Source of the DNA: Paracoccus contaminans
Lineage (GTDB): Bacteria; Pseudomonadota; Alphaproteobacteria; Rhodobacterales; Rhodobacteraceae
DNA length: 64,000 nucleotides
Assembly (NCBI RefSeq): GCF_002105555.1
Contig: NZ_CP020612.1
Coordinates: 186,001-250,000, forward strand
Direction: 5' to 3'
The translations under genes and the position numbers were made by a program. The notes beneath the pieces were generated by a model that saw nothing but the letters and a program-made list of their open reading frames with translations, did not search any database and was not told where the DNA came from. Shown here in pieces: positions 52,698 to 63,507 of the stretch (positions are counted from its first letter, which is position 1; the number at the start of each line of letters is the position of its first letter).

Positions 52698-53725
52698 GCG
52701 GGCCTGCAACCGACATCCGCCCGCTGATCGGGCTGGCCGCCGTCCGCCCGCTGACCGGGGCCGAGGCCGAGGCCGCCTTTGCCGCGCTGTTCGACGGCAA
52801 GGCGACGCCGGCGCAGATCGGCGGGCTGCTGATGGCCATGCGCGTGCGCGGCGAGACGGTGGACGAAACCGTCGCCGCCGCACGGGTCATGCGCGCCCGC
52901 ATGACGCGCATCAACGCCCCCGATGGCGCCATCGACATCGTGGGGACGGGGGGGGACGGCAAGGGCACGCTGAACATCTCGACCGCCGCGGCCTTTGTCG
53001 TCGCGGGAGCGGGGGTGCCCGTCGCCAAGCACGGCAACCGCAACCTGTCATCGAAATCGGGCAGCGCGGATGCGCTGACCCATCTTGGCATCGACGTGAT
53101 GGGCGGCCCGGCAACGGCGCAGCAGGCGCTGGATGCGGCGGGCATCTGTTTCATGATGGGGCCGATGCATCATCCGGCGATGCGCCATGTCGGCCCGGCG
53201 CGGGCCGAACTGGGCACGCGCACCATCTTCAACATCCTGGGGCCGCTGACCAATCCGGCGGGCGTCACGCGCCAGCTGACCGGCGCCTTTGCGCCCGAAT
53301 GGCTGCGCCCGATGGCCGAGACGCTGCGCGACCTCGGCTCGGTCGCGGCCTGGCTGGTCCATGGGGGGGACGGCACGGACGAGCTGTCCATATCCGCCCC
53401 CAGCCGCGTCGCCCAGCTGCGCGCCGGCGAAGTGACCGAATTCGAGGTTTCTCCCGAGGATGCCGGCCTGCCGGTCCACCCGTTCGAACAGATCGTGGGC
53501 GGCGATCCCGCCTATAACGCCGCCGCGCTGCGGGCGCTGCTGGACGGCGCGCCGGGGGCCTATCGCGATGCGGTGGTGCTGAACGCGGCGGGGGCGCTGG
53601 TGGTGGCGGGGGCGGTCCCCGACCTGCGCGAGGGGGCGGCGCTTGCCCGCGAATCGATCGATTCGGGCGCTGCGCGGGATCGTCTTGCCCGCCTGTCGGC
53701 GATCACCGGCGCCCCGGCCCCTTGA
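52694..53725 (+). CDS. trpD: Anthranilate phosphoribosyltransferase
   Basis: 343 residues. PRPP-binding [57 protein letters not shown] and [11 protein letters not shown], all signatures of TrpD. Second tryptophan-pathway enzyme here, coupled to trpG upstream. The uracil-DNA glycosylase gene starts 2 bases after its stop. Confidence 0.96.
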   Translation: MSGPATDIRPLIGLAAVRPLTGAEAEAAFAALFDGKATPAQIGGLLMAMRVRGETVDETVAAARVMRARMTRINAPDGAIDIVGTGGDGKGTLNISTAAAFVVAGAGVPVAKHGNRNLSSKSGSADALTHLGIDVMGGPATAQQALDAAGICFMMGPMHHPAMRHVGPARAELGTRTIFNILGPLTNPAGVTRQLTGAFAPEWLRPMAETLRDLGSVAAWLVHGGDGTDELSISAPSRVAQLRAGEVTEFEVSPEDAGLPVHPFEQIVGGDPAYNAAALRALLDGAPGAYRDAVVLNAAGALVVAGAVPDLREGAALARESIDSGAARDRLARLSAITGAPAP

Positions 53726-53727
53726 CC

Positions 53728-54423
53728 ATGGCCCCCGCCCCTGCCGGGCCTGCCGCTGCCCAGACCGCCGCGCCCGCCCCGACCGTGCCGCCGGCCTGGG
53801 CGCACCTGCCCTTCTTTGCCGCCCAATGGCCCCGCCTGCGCGAGCGGCTTGCGGGCGCCCTCTGGCTGCCCGGCCCGGCCCGCGTCTTTGCCGCGCTGGA
53901 GGCTTTGCCCCCCGGCGGGGTCCGGGTGGTGATCCTGGGGCAGGATCCCTATCCCACGCCCGGCCACGCCAACGGGCTGGCATTTTCCGTAAGCGCCGGC
54001 GTTCCCCTGCCGCGATCGCTGGCCAACATCTTTGCCGAACTTGCCGCCGACACCGGCGCGCGGCCACCCGACGGGGATCTGACCGGCTGGGCGCGCCAGG
54101 GGGTGCTGCTGCTGAACACCGCGCTCAGCACCCTGCCGGGCCAGGCCGGCGCCCATGCCCGGATCGGCTGGGACGCACTGGCCCGCCAGGCCATCGCCGA
54201 GGCGCAGCGGCATCGGCCGCTGGCCTTTGTGCTGTGGGGCGCCCATGCGCAAAAGGCCGTGGCCGGGCTGCCGCGCCCCGAGGATCTGGTGATCGCCAGC
54301 GCCCATCCCTCGCCCCTGTCGGCCCGGCGCGGGTTTTTCGGCTCGCGCCCGTTCTCGCGCGTGAACGCATGGCTGGCCGCGCGGGGCGAGCGGCCCGTCG
54401 ACTGGGCGGCCCCGCCCGGCTGA
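53728..54423 (+). CDS. ung: Uracil-DNA glycosylase, family 1
   Basis: Removes uracil from DNA. 231 residues: catalytic [18 protein letters not shown] (Asp activates water), [25 protein letters not shown] and the C-terminal [20 protein letters not shown]. Ala/Pro-rich first 25 residues. ATG 53728 preferred to a TTG at 53722 that overlaps the trpD stop. A DNA-repair gene placed inside the trpGD-trpC run, separated from trpC by 40 bases. Confidence 0.93.
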   Translation: MAPAPAGPAAAQTAAPAPTVPPAWAHLPFFAAQWPRLRERLAGALWLPGPARVFAALEALPPGGVRVVILGQDPYPTPGHANGLAFSVSAGVPLPRSLANIFAELAADTGARPPDGDLTGWARQGVLLLNTALSTLPGQAGAHARIGWDALARQAIAEAQRHRPLAFVLWGAHAQKAVAGLPRPEDLVIASAHPSPLSARRGFFGSRPFSRVNAWLAARGERPVDWAAPPG

Positions 54424-54463
54424 TCCGGTTGCGCTGATCCCCTTCAGGGGGCTAAGTCGGCGC

Positions 54464-55252
54464 ATGGATATCCTGACCCGCATCAAGCATTACAAGCTGG
54501 ACGAGATCGCCGCCGCCAGGGCCGCCCGTCCCCCGGCCGAGATCGAGGCGGCAGCCCGGCAGGCCCCGCCCCCGCGCGGCTTTGCCGCGGCCCTGGACCG
54601 CGCCGCCGCGCAGGGCCCCGCGCTGATCGCCGAGATCAAGAAGGCCAGCCCGTCAAAGGGACTGATCCGCCCCGATTTCGATCCGCCGGCGCTGGCCCGC
54701 GCCTATCAGGCAGGGGGCGCGGCCTGCCTGTCGGTGCTGACCGACGGCCCGTCTTTTCAGGGATCGCCCGCCTTTCTGGCGGCGGCGCGCGCGGCATGCG
54801 AGCTGCCGGTGCTGCGCAAGGATTTCCTTTACGATCCCTATCAGGTGGCCGAGGCACGGGCATGGGGGGCGGATTGCATCCTCATCATCATGGCCGCGGT
54901 CGACGACATGCTTGCCGCCGAGCTTGAGGATGCGGCAGCCCATTGGGGCATGGACGCGCTGATCGAGGTTCATGACGCGGCCGAGATGGAACGGGCGCTG
55001 CGCCTGAAATCCCCGCTGGTCGGGGTGAACAATCGCAATCTCAGAACCTTCCATGTCGATCTTGAAACGACGCTGCAACTTGCGCCCATGCTGCCGGCGG
55101 GCCGGCAACTGGTCTGCGAAAGCGGGCTGTTCGCGCATGACGACCTGGCGCGGATGATGGATGCCGGGGTGAGGCGCTTTCTGATCGGGGAAAGCCTGAT
55201 GCGCCAAAAGGACGTCACCGCAGCCACCCGTACGATCCTGGGGGCGTCATGA
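54464..55252 (+). CDS. trpC: Indole-3-glycerol phosphate synthase
   Basis: TIM-barrel enzyme of tryptophan synthesis. 262 residues: [90 protein letters not shown]. Overlaps moaC by ATGA. Confidence 0.97.
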   Translation: MDILTRIKHYKLDEIAAARAARPPAEIEAAARQAPPPRGFAAALDRAAAQGPALIAEIKKASPSKGLIRPDFDPPALARAYQAGGAACLSVLTDGPSFQGSPAFLAAARAACELPVLRKDFLYDPYQVAEARAWGADCILIIMAAVDDMLAAELEDAAAHWGMDALIEVHDAAEMERALRLKSPLVGVNNRNLRTFHVDLETTLQLAPMLPAGRQLVCESGLFAHDDLARMMDAGVRRFLIGESLMRQKDVTAATRTILGAS

Positions 55253-55722
55253 GCCTGACCCATTTCGACGCCGCAGGGCAGGCGCATATGGTGGACGTGT
55301 CGGCCAAGCAGCCGACCGCGCGCGAGGCGGTGGCCGCGGCCGCCGTGGTGATGTCGCCCGAGACGCTGGCGCTGGCGCAGGGCGGTGCGGCCAAGGGCGA
55401 CGTTCTGGGGGTGGCCCGTCTGGCCGGGATCATGGCCGCCAAGCGCACGGCCGATCTGATCCCCCTGTGCCATCCCCTGCCGCTTGACCGGGTGGCGGTG
55501 GAGCTGTCCGCCGATCCCGCCCTGCCCGGCCTGCGCATCACCGCGACCGCCCGGACCACCGGCCGCACCGGGGTCGAGATGGAGGCGCTGACCGCCGCCA
55601 CGGTCGCGGCGCTCACGGTCTATGACATGCTCAAGGCCGCGCAGAAGGACATGCGGATCGAGGGCATCCGCCTGCTGCGCAAGACCGGGGGCAAATCCGG
55701 CGATTTCGAGGCCGCGCCATGA
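55249..55722 (+). CDS. moaC: Cyclic pyranopterin monophosphate synthase
   Basis: Molybdenum-cofactor synthesis, first step with MoaA. 157 residues: [80 protein letters not shown]. Overlaps trpC and moeA by 4 bases each. Confidence 0.97.
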   Translation: MSLTHFDAAGQAHMVDVSAKQPTAREAVAAAAVVMSPETLALAQGGAAKGDVLGVARLAGIMAAKRTADLIPLCHPLPLDRVAVELSADPALPGLRITATARTTGRTGVEMEALTAATVAALTVYDMLKAAQKDMRIEGIRLLRKTGGKSGDFEAAP

Positions 55723-56906
55723 GCCTGCTGAGCGTCGAGGACGCGCTGGCGCTGGTGCTGTCGCTCGCCCCGCCGCCGCAAGCCGAGACGGTGGCGCTTG
55801 CCGATGCGCTTGGCCGGGTGCTGGCGGATGATGCGGTCTCGCGCATGACGCAGCCGCCCTTCGACGCGGCGGCGATGGACGGCTATGCGCTGCGCGCTGC
55901 CGACCTGCCCGGACCGCTGGACATCGTGGGCGAGGCTGCGGCCGGCCGCCCCTGGGGCGGAACGCTGGCGGCGGGCCAGGCGGTGCGCATCTTCACCGGC
56001 GCGCCGGTGCCGGCGGGGGCCGATCTGGTCGTGATGCAGGAAGATGCGCTGCGCGAGGGCGGCCGGCTGCGGATCACGGGCGCGCGCGGCAATGCCCATA
56101 TCCGCAAGCGCGGCAACGACTTTGCCGAAGGCGACCGGGTGCCGGCGGGCAGGCGGCTCGGCGCGGCCGATCTGGCACTGCTGGCGGCGATGAACGTGCC
56201 GCGCCTCAGCGTTGCGCGCCGCCCGGTCGTGGCGGTCCTGGCAGGCGGGGACGAGCTGGTGCCGCCCGGCGCGCAGCCCGCAGCCGGGCAGATCATCAGC
56301 TCGAACGACATCGCCGTTGCGGCCCTTGCCCGCGCCGCCGGGGCCGAGGCCCGCATCCTGCCGCTGGCCCGCGACACCGAGGATTCTCTGCGCGCGCGCT
56401 TTGCCCAGGCGCAGGGCGCCGACCTGATCGTGACGATCGGCGGCGCCTCGGTGGGCGATCATGACCTGATCGGCAAGGTCGCCCAGGATCTGGGGATGGA
56501 ACCCGCCTTTCACCGCATCGCGATGCGTCCGGGCAAGCCGCTGATGGCGGGGCGGCTGGGGCGGGGCGCGGTGCTGGGCCTGCCGGGCAATCCCGTTTCG
56601 GCCATCGTGACGGCGGTGCTGTTCATGCAGCCGCTGCTGCGCCGGATGCAGGGCGACGCTGCTGCTGTTCCGCCGGTCTGCCGGGGCGTGCTGGGCATCG
56701 ACCTGCCGCCCGAGGGCAGCAGGCAGCATTACCTGCGCGCATCGCTGGCCCAGACAGCCCAAGGCCCCGAAATCACGCCCTTTGCCGACCAGGACTCGGC
56801 CCGGCTGACGGTGATGGCAGCCGCCGATGCCCTGCTGATCCGGCCGCCGGGCGATCCGGCACGGCAAAGGGGCGACAGCGTCAGCTATCTTCCCCTGCCC
56901 CGTTAA
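55719..56906 (+). CDS. moeA: Molybdopterin molybdenumtransferase MoeA
   Basis: Inserts molybdate into adenylated molybdopterin. 395 residues: [92 protein letters not shown] and [20 protein letters not shown]. Last of the trpG-moeA run; lexA has its own promoter beyond it. Confidence 0.96.
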   Translation: MSLLSVEDALALVLSLAPPPQAETVALADALGRVLADDAVSRMTQPPFDAAAMDGYALRAADLPGPLDIVGEAAAGRPWGGTLAAGQAVRIFTGAPVPAGADLVVMQEDALREGGRLRITGARGNAHIRKRGNDFAEGDRVPAGRRLGAADLALLAAMNVPRLSVARRPVVAVLAGGDELVPPGAQPAAGQIISSNDIAVAALARAAGAEARILPLARDTEDSLRARFAQAQGADLIVTIGGASVGDHDLIGKVAQDLGMEPAFHRIAMRPGKPLMAGRLGRGAVLGLPGNPVSAIVTAVLFMQPLLRRMQGDAAAVPPVCRGVLGIDLPPEGSRQHYLRASLAQTAQGPEITPFADQDSARLTVMAAADALLIRPPGDPARQRGDSVSYLPLPR

Positions 56907-56935
56907 CCCCCTGTTCATGCGAATCGGCTTAGTCA

Positions 56936-56964
56936 TTGACCCCAAAGGGGAACGGCTCTAGAAC
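56936..56964 (+). promoter_or_regulatory. lexA promoter with overlapping SOS box
   Basis: TTGACC (56936-56941) and TAGAAC (56959-56964) are 17 bases apart. The LexA box GAAC-GGCTCTA-GAAC (56950-56964), the alphaproteobacterial GAAC-N7-GAAC form, covers the -10 element, so LexA would block its own transcription. 35 bases before the start codon. Confidence 0.85.
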
Positions 56965-56999
56965 AATGGATGAACGCATCGGGGGCCGCGGGAACGATC

Positions 57000-57722
57000 A
57001 TGCTGACCAAGAAACAGATTCAGCTGCTGGAGTTCATCCAGACCCGGCTGGCCCGCGACGGGGTTCCGCCGTCCTTTGATGAAATGAAGCTTGCGCTCGA
57101 TCTGCGGTCCAAGTCGGGGATCCACCGCCTGGTGACAGCGCTGGAGGAGCGGGGCTTCATCCGCCGGTTGCCTCACCGGGCCCGCGCGCTGGAAATCATC
57201 CGCCTGCCCGATGCCCTGATCCGCGACGAAGGCGGCGCGCCGCAAGCCGGCGCGCCATTCGTCCCCCGTGTGATCGAGGGCAGCAAGCCCGGCGCAGCGG
57301 CGCGGCCGCGCGGCGCCATTGCCATCGTGGACAGCCCCGCGGTCGAGCTGCCGGTGATGGGGCGCATCGCGGCCGGCGTGCCGATCGAGGCGATTTCCGA
57401 GGTGTCCCACCATATCGCGGTGCCCGGCTCGATGCTGTCGGGGCGAGAGCATCACTATGCGCTCGAGGTGCGAGGCGATTCGATGATCGAGGCCGGCATC
57501 AACGATGGCGATGTGGTGGTCATCCGCGAACAGGACAGCGCCGAGAACGGCGATATCATCGTGGCCCTGGTCGAAGGCGCCGAGGCGACGCTCAAGCGCT
57601 ATCGCCGCCGGGGCGGGATGATCGCGCTCGAGGCTGCGAACCCCGCCTATGAAACCCGCGTCCTGCCCGAGGACAAGGTTCACATCCAGGGCCGTCTTGT
57701 GGGGCTGATCCGCAGCTATTGA
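57000..57722 (+). CDS. lexA: LexA repressor
   Basis: SOS regulator that self-cleaves with RecA. 240 residues: winged-helix start [40 protein letters not shown]; Ala-Gly cleavage site in [13 protein letters not shown]; catalytic Ser in [16 protein letters not shown] and Lys in [10 protein letters not shown] start at the ATG 57000 (MLTKKQIQ), which fits the family N-terminus and the position of the SOS box. Slightly long linker between domains. Confidence 0.96.
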   Translation: MLTKKQIQLLEFIQTRLARDGVPPSFDEMKLALDLRSKSGIHRLVTALEERGFIRRLPHRARALEIIRLPDALIRDEGGAPQAGAPFVPRVIEGSKPGAAARPRGAIAIVDSPAVELPVMGRIAAGVPIEAISEVSHHIAVPGSMLSGREHHYALEVRGDSMIEAGINDGDVVVIREQDSAENGDIIVALVEGAEATLKRYRRRGGMIALEAANPAYETRVLPEDKVHIQGRLVGLIRSY

Positions 57723-57960
57723 CGACCTATCGCGCTGCCAAGGATTGCAGGCCCTGCCACCGGGCCGAGAAAAACGCGCTTAGGGCCGCAGCGCCAACGC
57801 TGCTGCGATGCATCCGCCTTCACGGCCGCAAGGCGCGTCTGCAAGGGGTGCGGCGTCAATGCTGTGCCGATGTTCCTGCTTTCCCGGACACAAGGCGTTC
57901 TTTGCGCCGAGGGTGCACGCCGCGCTGGGGTTGGCTGGCCGCCAAGGTTGACAGCCGATA

Positions 57961-57992
57961 GGCCGACAGGCCGACAGGCCGACAGGCCGACA
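57961..57992. repeat. 8-bp tandem repeat (GGCCGACA x4)
   Basis: Four perfect copies of GGCCGACA, preceded by a degenerate one (AGCCGATA, 57953-57960), in the 362-base non-coding gap 57723-58084 between convergent lexA and hemC. The rest of that gap shows no gene. Confidence 0.9.
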
Positions 57993-58084
57993 ATAGCGCG
58001 CGGATTCGGCAGTCAACAAGGGTGCGCCGAACAGCCGGCTGCGCTGGGCGTGGGGGGCCGGCCTCGATGACCGCCCTTGCGGCC

Positions 58085-59062
58085 TCAGCGCACCGGGGGC
58101 GAGCCTCGGTCTGCCGAAATCCCGCTGAGCGCGAAGAAGGCGGGCGGCGCGCGGCCGAGCAGTTCCTCGGCAAGATCGCGGCCCATGGCCGGCCCGTCCT
58201 TGGCCAGACCCGACCGTTCCGCGCCGATGCATAGCGAGCCGTCGGGCAGCAGCAGCTCGCCCCGCAGGCGCATCCGCTCGCCCTCCAGCTCGGCCAGACC
58301 GGCGATGGGTGTCTCGCACGAGCCGTCGAGCTGGCGCAGAAAGGCCCGCTCTGCCTCGATCCGCAGCGTCGTCGGCCCGTCCGAAATGGCCGCCAGCAGC
58401 ATCGCCGCAACGGTGTCGTCAGCCCGCCGTTCGACCCCGATGGCCCCTTGCGCCACGGCGGGCAGCATCTCGTCGGGGCTGATGGCATCTTGCACGATTT
58501 CGGCCATCCCCAGGCGCGACAGCCCGGCCATGGCCAGAAAGGTCGCCTCGGCCACCCCGTCGTCCAGCTTGCGCAGACGCGTCTGCACGTTGCCGCGAAA
58601 CTCGACCAGGGTCAGGTCAGGGCGGTGATACGCCAGCTGCGCCCGACGCCGCAGGCTTGACGAGCCAACCCTGGCGCCGGCGGGCAGTTCGGCGATGGAA
58701 CGCCAGCGGCGGCTGATGAAGGCATCGCGGACATCCTGGCGCGGCAGGTAGCAATCGATCACCAGCCCGTCCGGCTGCAGCACGGGCATGTCCTTCATGG
58801 AATGAACCGCGATGTCGATGCGCCGGTCCAGCAGCGCATCCTCGATCTCGCGCGTGAACAGGCCCTTGCCGCCGATCTCGCGCAGCGGCCGATCCAGAAC
58901 CCGGTCGCCGGTCGTCTTGATCGGCACGATGTCGAACGCAGCCGCAGGCAGCCCATGGGCCGCCGCCAGCCGGTTACGCGTTTCATGCGCCTGTGCCAGC
59001 GCCAGAGCCGAGCCGCGCGTGCCGATCCGCAGGGGTCGTTCGATCGAGGGAAAGTCGTCCAT
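58085..59062 (-). CDS. hemC: Porphobilinogen deaminase (hydroxymethylbilane synthase)
   Basis: Polymerises four porphobilinogens. 325 residues: [75 protein letters not shown] and the dipyrromethane-cofactor Cys in [14 protein letters not shown]. Divergent from hemE, sharing a 102-base upstream region. Confidence 0.96.
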   Translation of the reverse strand: MDDFPSIERPLRIGTRGSALALAQAHETRNRLAAAHGLPAAAFDIVPIKTTGDRVLDRPLREIGGKGLFTREIEDALLDRRIDIAVHSMKDMPVLQPDGLVIDCYLPRQDVRDAFISRRWRSIAELPAGARVGSSSLRRRAQLAYHRPDLTLVEFRGNVQTRLRKLDDGVAEATFLAMAGLSRLGMAEIVQDAISPDEMLPAVAQGAIGVERRADDTVAAMLLAAISDGPTTLRIEAERAFLRQLDGSCETPIAGLAELEGERMRLRGELLLPDGSLCIGAERSGLAKDGPAMGRDLAEELLGRAPPAFFALSGISADRGSPPVR

Positions 59063-59164
59063 GGCGCGGGGTTACCTTCGCCCCTTGCGCTTGACAACAG
59101 GCTGCGGCACCGCGGCGGCGCAGCCCTGCTTGCGCCCGTGCGCGCCCGCTGCGACAAGGACGCC

Positions 59165-60220
59165 ATGACCCAGCCCCCCTGCCCCGCCCCGACCAAAACG
59201 ATCCTGCGCGCCCTGGCGGGCGAGCGTCTTGCGGTGCCGCCCATATGGATGATGCGCCAGGCCGGGCGCTATCTGCCCGAATACCGCGCGACCCGCGCGC
59301 AGGCGGGCGATTTCCTGTCGCTTTGCTACAATCCCGAACTGGCGGCCGAGGTCACGCTGCAGCCGATCCGCCGCTATGGCTTTGACGCGGCGATCCTGTT
59401 TGCCGACATCCTTCTGGTGCCGCAGGCCCTGGGGGCCGAATTGTGGTTTGCGCCCGGCGAAGGGCCGCGCCTTTCCACCGTCACGACGCCGGCGCAATGC
59501 GACGCGCTGCGGCCCGTCACGGATATCCACGACACCCTGTCGCCGATCTATGAAACCGTCCGGCTGCTGCGCCGCGCCCTGCCGGCGCAGACGACCCTGA
59601 TCGGCTTTGCCGGCGCCCCCTGGACGGTGGCGACCTACATGATCGCCGGCCGGGGCACCCCCGACCAGGGGCCGGCCCATGCGCTCAAGGCGGCGGACCG
59701 CGCGACGTTCCAGCGGCTCATCGAGCGCATCACCGAAGCGACGGTCGAATATCTGTCGGCCCAGATCGAGGCGGGGGCCGAGGTCGTCAAGCTGTTCGAC
59801 AGCTGGGCCGGCAGCCTCAAGGGGCAGGATTTCGACGATTTCGCCCTGGCCCCCGCGCGGCGGATCATCGCCGCGCTCAAGGAACGCCATCCCGGCGTGC
59901 CCGTCATCGCCTTCCCGCGAGAGGCCGGCCCCCGCTATCAGGGCTTTGCCCGCGCGACCGGCGCCGACTGCGTGGCGCTGGACAATGGCATCAGCGCCGA
60001 ATGGGCGGCCGCCCATGTGCAGACGGATGGCTGCGTGCAGGGCAATCTTGCGCCCGGCCATATGGTCACGGGTGGGGAGGCGCTGGTCAGCGAGACGCGG
60101 CGCATCGTCCGGGCCTTTTCGGGGGGTCCGCATATCTTCAACCTGGGGCACGGGATCACGCCGGATGCCGATCCCGACAATGTCGCCCTGATGATCGAGA
60201 CCGTCCGCTCCTGCGGGTGA
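59165..60220 (+). CDS. hemE: Uroporphyrinogen decarboxylase
   Basis: Decarboxylates uroporphyrinogen III to coproporphyrinogen III. 351 residues: [64 protein letters not shown] and [20 protein letters not shown]. Start ATG 59165, next to the divergent hemC. Confidence 0.97.
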   Translation: MTQPPCPAPTKTILRALAGERLAVPPIWMMRQAGRYLPEYRATRAQAGDFLSLCYNPELAAEVTLQPIRRYGFDAAILFADILLVPQALGAELWFAPGEGPRLSTVTTPAQCDALRPVTDIHDTLSPIYETVRLLRRALPAQTTLIGFAGAPWTVATYMIAGRGTPDQGPAHALKAADRATFQRLIERITEATVEYLSAQIEAGAEVVKLFDSWAGSLKGQDFDDFALAPARRIIAALKERHPGVPVIAFPREAGPRYQGFARATGADCVALDNGISAEWAAAHVQTDGCVQGNLAPGHMVTGGEALVSETRRIVRAFSGGPHIFNLGHGITPDADPDNVALMIETVRSCG

Positions 60221-60229
60221 AAACCGCCA

Positions 60230-61099
60230 ATGATGTGGATCGCCGCCTCGCTGATCGCCGCGCTGGCGCAGACGGGCCGCAACGCGGCGCAGGCGGGGCT
60301 GACGGGGCGGCTGGGCACGGTGGGTGCAACGGGTGTGCGCTTTCTGTTCGGCCTGCCCTTTGCGCTGATCTTCCTGGCCGTGCTGTCGCGGCGGGACGGC
60401 CTGCCGCCGCTTGCCGCCAGCGCCATTGTCTGGACGGCGGCGGGCGCCCTGGCGCAGGTCGGCGCAACCGCGCTCATGCTGCGGGCGATGCAGCTGCGCG
60501 GCTTTGCCGTGGCCACCGCCCTCATCAAGACCGAGCCGGTCACGCTTGCCTTGCTGGGCGCGCTGGTGCTGGGCGAGCCGCTCGGCCCGGCGCGGATGGG
60601 GGCGATCAGCCTTGCCACCGCAGGGGTGCTGCTGATGGCGGGCACGGACTGGCGGGGCGCGGGGTGGAGGGCGCTGCTGACGGCGGTGGCCGCCGGCGCA
60701 TTGTTCGGGGCGTCCGCAATCGGGTTCCGCGGCGCGATCCTGTCGCTGCAAGGCGGCGGCCATGTCGGCCGCGCGACCATGGTCCTGGCGCTGTCGCTGG
60801 CGATGCAGACGGCCCTGGTGGGCGGCTGGCTGGCGCTGACGGACCGCCCGGTGCTGCGCGCCATGGCGGGGGCCTGGCGCGAATCGCTGGGGGCGGGCTT
60901 TCTGGGCGCGCTTGCCTCGCAGTTCTGGTTCATCGGCTTTGCGCTGGCCCCGGCGGCGGATGTGCGCACGCTGGCCCTGGCCGAGGTGGCGTTCGCCGCG
61001 CTCGTCAGCCGGCGGCGGCGCGAACGCATCGGGCCGCGCATGCTGGCCGGCATCGTCCTGGTGATGGCCGGGGTCGCCTGGCTGCTGCGCGCGGGCTAG
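60230..61099 (+). CDS. DMT-superfamily (EamA-like) transporter
   Basis: 289 residues with about ten membrane segments in two EamA halves (about 1-130 and 145-288). VRFLFGLPFALIFLAV and ALIKTEPVTLALLGALVLGE mark the first half. Drug/metabolite transporters export or import small metabolites; substrate unknown. 9 bases after hemE and convergent with hemF. Confidence 0.85.
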   Translation: MMWIAASLIAALAQTGRNAAQAGLTGRLGTVGATGVRFLFGLPFALIFLAVLSRRDGLPPLAASAIVWTAAGALAQVGATALMLRAMQLRGFAVATALIKTEPVTLALLGALVLGEPLGPARMGAISLATAGVLLMAGTDWRGAGWRALLTAVAAGALFGASAIGFRGAILSLQGGGHVGRATMVLALSLAMQTALVGGWLALTDRPVLRAMAGAWRESLGAGFLGALASQFWFIGFALAPAADVRTLALAEVAFAALVSRRRRERIGPRMLAGIVLVMAGVAWLLRAG

Positions 61100-61103
61100 G
61101 GCG

Positions 61104-61964
61104 TCAGATCCACTTGGCAAGAGGCGGCAGGCTCATCAGCACGGCATCAGGATCATGTCCCGTTTCCAGCCCGAACCGGGTGCCACGGTCATAAACCAGG
61201 TTGTATTCGGCATAAAGGCCCCGGTGAACCAGCTGCGTATCGCGGTCGGCATCCGACCAGGGCGTTATCATGCGCCGTTCGGCCAGCGGCAGGAAGGCGG
61301 GCAGGAACGCCCCGCCCACGGCGCGGGTAAAGGCGAAATCGGCATGCCAGTCGCCGCTGTTCAGGTCGTCATAGAATATCCCCCCGACGCCCCGTGCCCT
61401 GCCGCGATGGGGGATGAAGAAATACTCATCCGCCCAGGCCCGGAAGCGGTCATAGTAATCGACCCCATGCGGCGCGCAGGCACTGCGCAGCGTGTCGTGG
61501 AAGTGAGCCGTATCCTCGGGATACTCAATGCACGGGTTGAGATCGGCGCCCCCGCCGAACCACCAGGCGCCCGGTGTCCAGAACATCCGCGTGTTCATGT
61601 GGACCGCGGGGGCATGGGGGTTTTGCATATGGGCCACAAGGCTGATCCCCGATGCCCAGAAACGGGGATCATCGGCCATACCCGGCACCCCCCGCGCCGC
61701 CATTGCCGCCTGGGCCCGAGGGGCCAGCACGCCGTGAACCTCGGACCAGTTCACGCCCACCTTCTCGAACACGCGCCCGCCGCGCATGACCGACATGATC
61801 CCGCCGCCGCCATCATTGGCCCGCGTGGTCGGCGTCACCACAAAGCGCCCCGCTGGCGCCGCGCCCGAAGCGCGATCCTCAAGCGCCTCGAAGGCTGCGG
61901 TGATGCGGTCCCGCAGGGCGCGGAACCATGCGGCAGCCTCGGCACGCTCGGGCGTCATCTCCAT
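61104..61964 (-). CDS. hemF: Oxygen-dependent coproporphyrinogen III oxidase
   Basis: 286 residues: GGGIMSVMRGGRVFEKVGVN, NPHAPAVHMNTRMFW, WWFGGGADLNPCIEYPEDTA, RGVGGIFYDDLNSG and YAEYNLVYDRGTRFGLETG. Forms protoporphyrinogen IX with O2. Third haem gene in the cluster; its 3' end lies 4 bases from the transporter stop. Confidence 0.97.
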   Translation of the reverse strand: MEMTPERAEAAAWFRALRDRITAAFEALEDRASGAAPAGRFVVTPTTRANDGGGGIMSVMRGGRVFEKVGVNWSEVHGVLAPRAQAAMAARGVPGMADDPRFWASGISLVAHMQNPHAPAVHMNTRMFWTPGAWWFGGGADLNPCIEYPEDTAHFHDTLRSACAPHGVDYYDRFRAWADEYFFIPHRGRARGVGGIFYDDLNSGDWHADFAFTRAVGGAFLPAFLPLAERRMITPWSDADRDTQLVHRGLYAEYNLVYDRGTRFGLETGHDPDAVLMSLPPLAKWI

Positions 61965-62045
61965 CCCTTGGGGGACCTTTCGTGAATTGCGGGGCGGCAG
62001 GCAGCCGCGCTAGTCTGTTCCCCAGGCTGATTAAAGGCAGGACCC

Positions 62046-62465
62046 ATGACCCGCAACCTGACGCTCGCCCTGCTTGGCTGCCTGGCCATGGCCGCCTGCG
62101 GCACCCCCCAGGAACAGTGCATCGCGCGCAACACGCATGAATACCGCGTCGTGCAGGGCCTGCTGGCCGAGGTCGAGGGGAACCTGGCCCGCGGCTATGC
62201 CTGGCACGAGCGCGAGATCACCCGCACCGAATGGCGCGATTGTCCCGTGCCGGTCCGCATGCGCGACGGGCGGACACGATGGGCGGGGCGCCCCTGCCTG
62301 CGCGACGTGACCGACACGGAACGTTACCGCGTGGCGATCGACCCGGCGACAGAGGGGCGCAAGGCCGATAACCTGCGCGCCCGGCTGAAGGCGTTGGGCG
62401 GGCCTGCGGATGCGGCGGTGCGCGCCTGCCGCGCCGCCTATCCTGAAACCGGGGCGCGGCGCTGA
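62046..62465 (+). CDS. Small lipoprotein, unknown function
   Basis: 139 residues. Signal peptide MTRNLTLALLGCLAMAACGT with lipobox LAMAAC, so lipidated at Cys18 or nearby. The mature part has four further Cys (EQCIARN, WRDCPV, GRPCLRD, VRACRAA), a good number for two disulphides. The sequence contains no known catalytic motif. Ends exactly where the convergent methyltransferase gene ends. Confidence 0.8.
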   Translation: MTRNLTLALLGCLAMAACGTPQEQCIARNTHEYRVVQGLLAEVEGNLARGYAWHEREITRTEWRDCPVPVRMRDGRTRWAGRPCLRDVTDTERYRVAIDPATEGRKADNLRARLKALGGPADAAVRACRAAYPETGARR

Positions 62466-63506
62466 TCAGCGGGCCGGCTTCACGGCAGGGCGGCCGGGCA
62501 AGCCCCGCCGGGGCCTGCCCGCCCCCGCCTTGCCAGCCCCCGCCTTGCCTGCCCCGCTCGCGGTCAGCACCTTGAAACGGCTGTCGCCCGCGATCTCGGC
62601 CACCTCGGCGAAGGTTTCGGTCAGCACGGATTCATAAGGCAGGTGGCGATTGGCGACCATCCACAGCCGCCCTGCCCCGGTCAGCAGCCGCGCCGCGGCG
62701 TGGATGAACCCCGCGCCAATCTGGGGACGCGCCTCGCGCCCGGTATGGAAGGGCGGGTTCATGACCACGCCGTTCACCGGCTCGGGCAGGCGAAAGGCGG
62801 TGGCATCGGCCCAGTGAAAGCGCGCGCGCGGATCGGTGACATTGCGGCGCGCGCAATCGAGCGCGGCATGGTCGGCCTCGACCAGATGCAGCATTTCGAC
62901 ACCCGGACGGGTGAGCACCTGTGCGGCAAGCCAGCCCCAGCCGGCACCCAGATCGACAACGCGGGTCGGCATCCTGTCGGGCAGGCTCGCGGCCAGCATG
63001 ACCGAGGCGGGATCGGGCCCGTCGGCCGAGAACACGCCCGGCATCGTCACGAAACCCTCCGCCTCAGCCTCCCGCCCGGCCCAGTCGGGCGGCAGCCAGT
63101 CGCCTTCAGGGACAGCAAGGCGAAAGATCTTGCCATGGGCGCGGGATTGAACATTCTCGACCGGGACGAAGGCGCGCATCTCGCGCAGGACGGCGTCGAT
63201 CCCGTCGGTCTTCTGCCCGTCGATCCACAAGGGCGCGCCGGGGGGCAGCACAGCCGCAGCCGCCGCGATGCGCGCCCGCGTCTCGGCCCGCGCACGCGCG
63301 GCGATGACCACGGCCCCCTCGGCCCCTCCCGAAACGCCCGGAGCGACCTGGAACCCCAGCGCGGCAACGGCATCGTGATCGGGCCGGAAGCGTTGGGCCA
63401 CGACGGTTCGGGCGGGATCGAAGGGCGCCACATCGGCCGCCCCCGCCCCCACCATCAGCAACCGCCCCTCGGGCGGGTCGATCGACTCAAGCCGCGCAGA
63501 CGCCAC
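62466..63506 (-). CDS. RsmC-like 16S rRNA (guanine-N2) methyltransferase
   Basis: 346 residues in two related methyltransferase halves. The C-terminal half has the SAM motif RVVDLGAGWGWLAAQVL (near residues 183-200) and the catalytic VVMNPPFHTGREARPQIGAG. NPPFH is typical of RsmC, which methylates G1207 of 16S rRNA. The N-terminal half is degenerate, as in RsmC. GTG start at 63506 (ASARLESIDPPEG) with AGGAA upstream, 1 base after the clpS stop. A long Ala/Gly/Lys/Arg repeat-like tail ends the protein. Confidence 0.8.
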   Translation of the reverse strand: MASARLESIDPPEGRLLMVGAGAADVAPFDPARTVVAQRFRPDHDAVAALGFQVAPGVSGGAEGAVVIAARARAETRARIAAAAAVLPPGAPLWIDGQKTDGIDAVLREMRAFVPVENVQSRAHGKIFRLAVPEGDWLPPDWAGREAEAEGFVTMPGVFSADGPDPASVMLAASLPDRMPTRVVDLGAGWGWLAAQVLTRPGVEMLHLVEADHAALDCARRNVTDPRARFHWADATAFRLPEPVNGVVMNPPFHTGREARPQIGAGFIHAAARLLTGAGRLWMVANRHLPYESVLTETFAEVAEIAGDSRFKVLTASGAGKAGAGKAGAGRPRRGLPGRPAVKPAR

Positions 63507-63507
63507 G

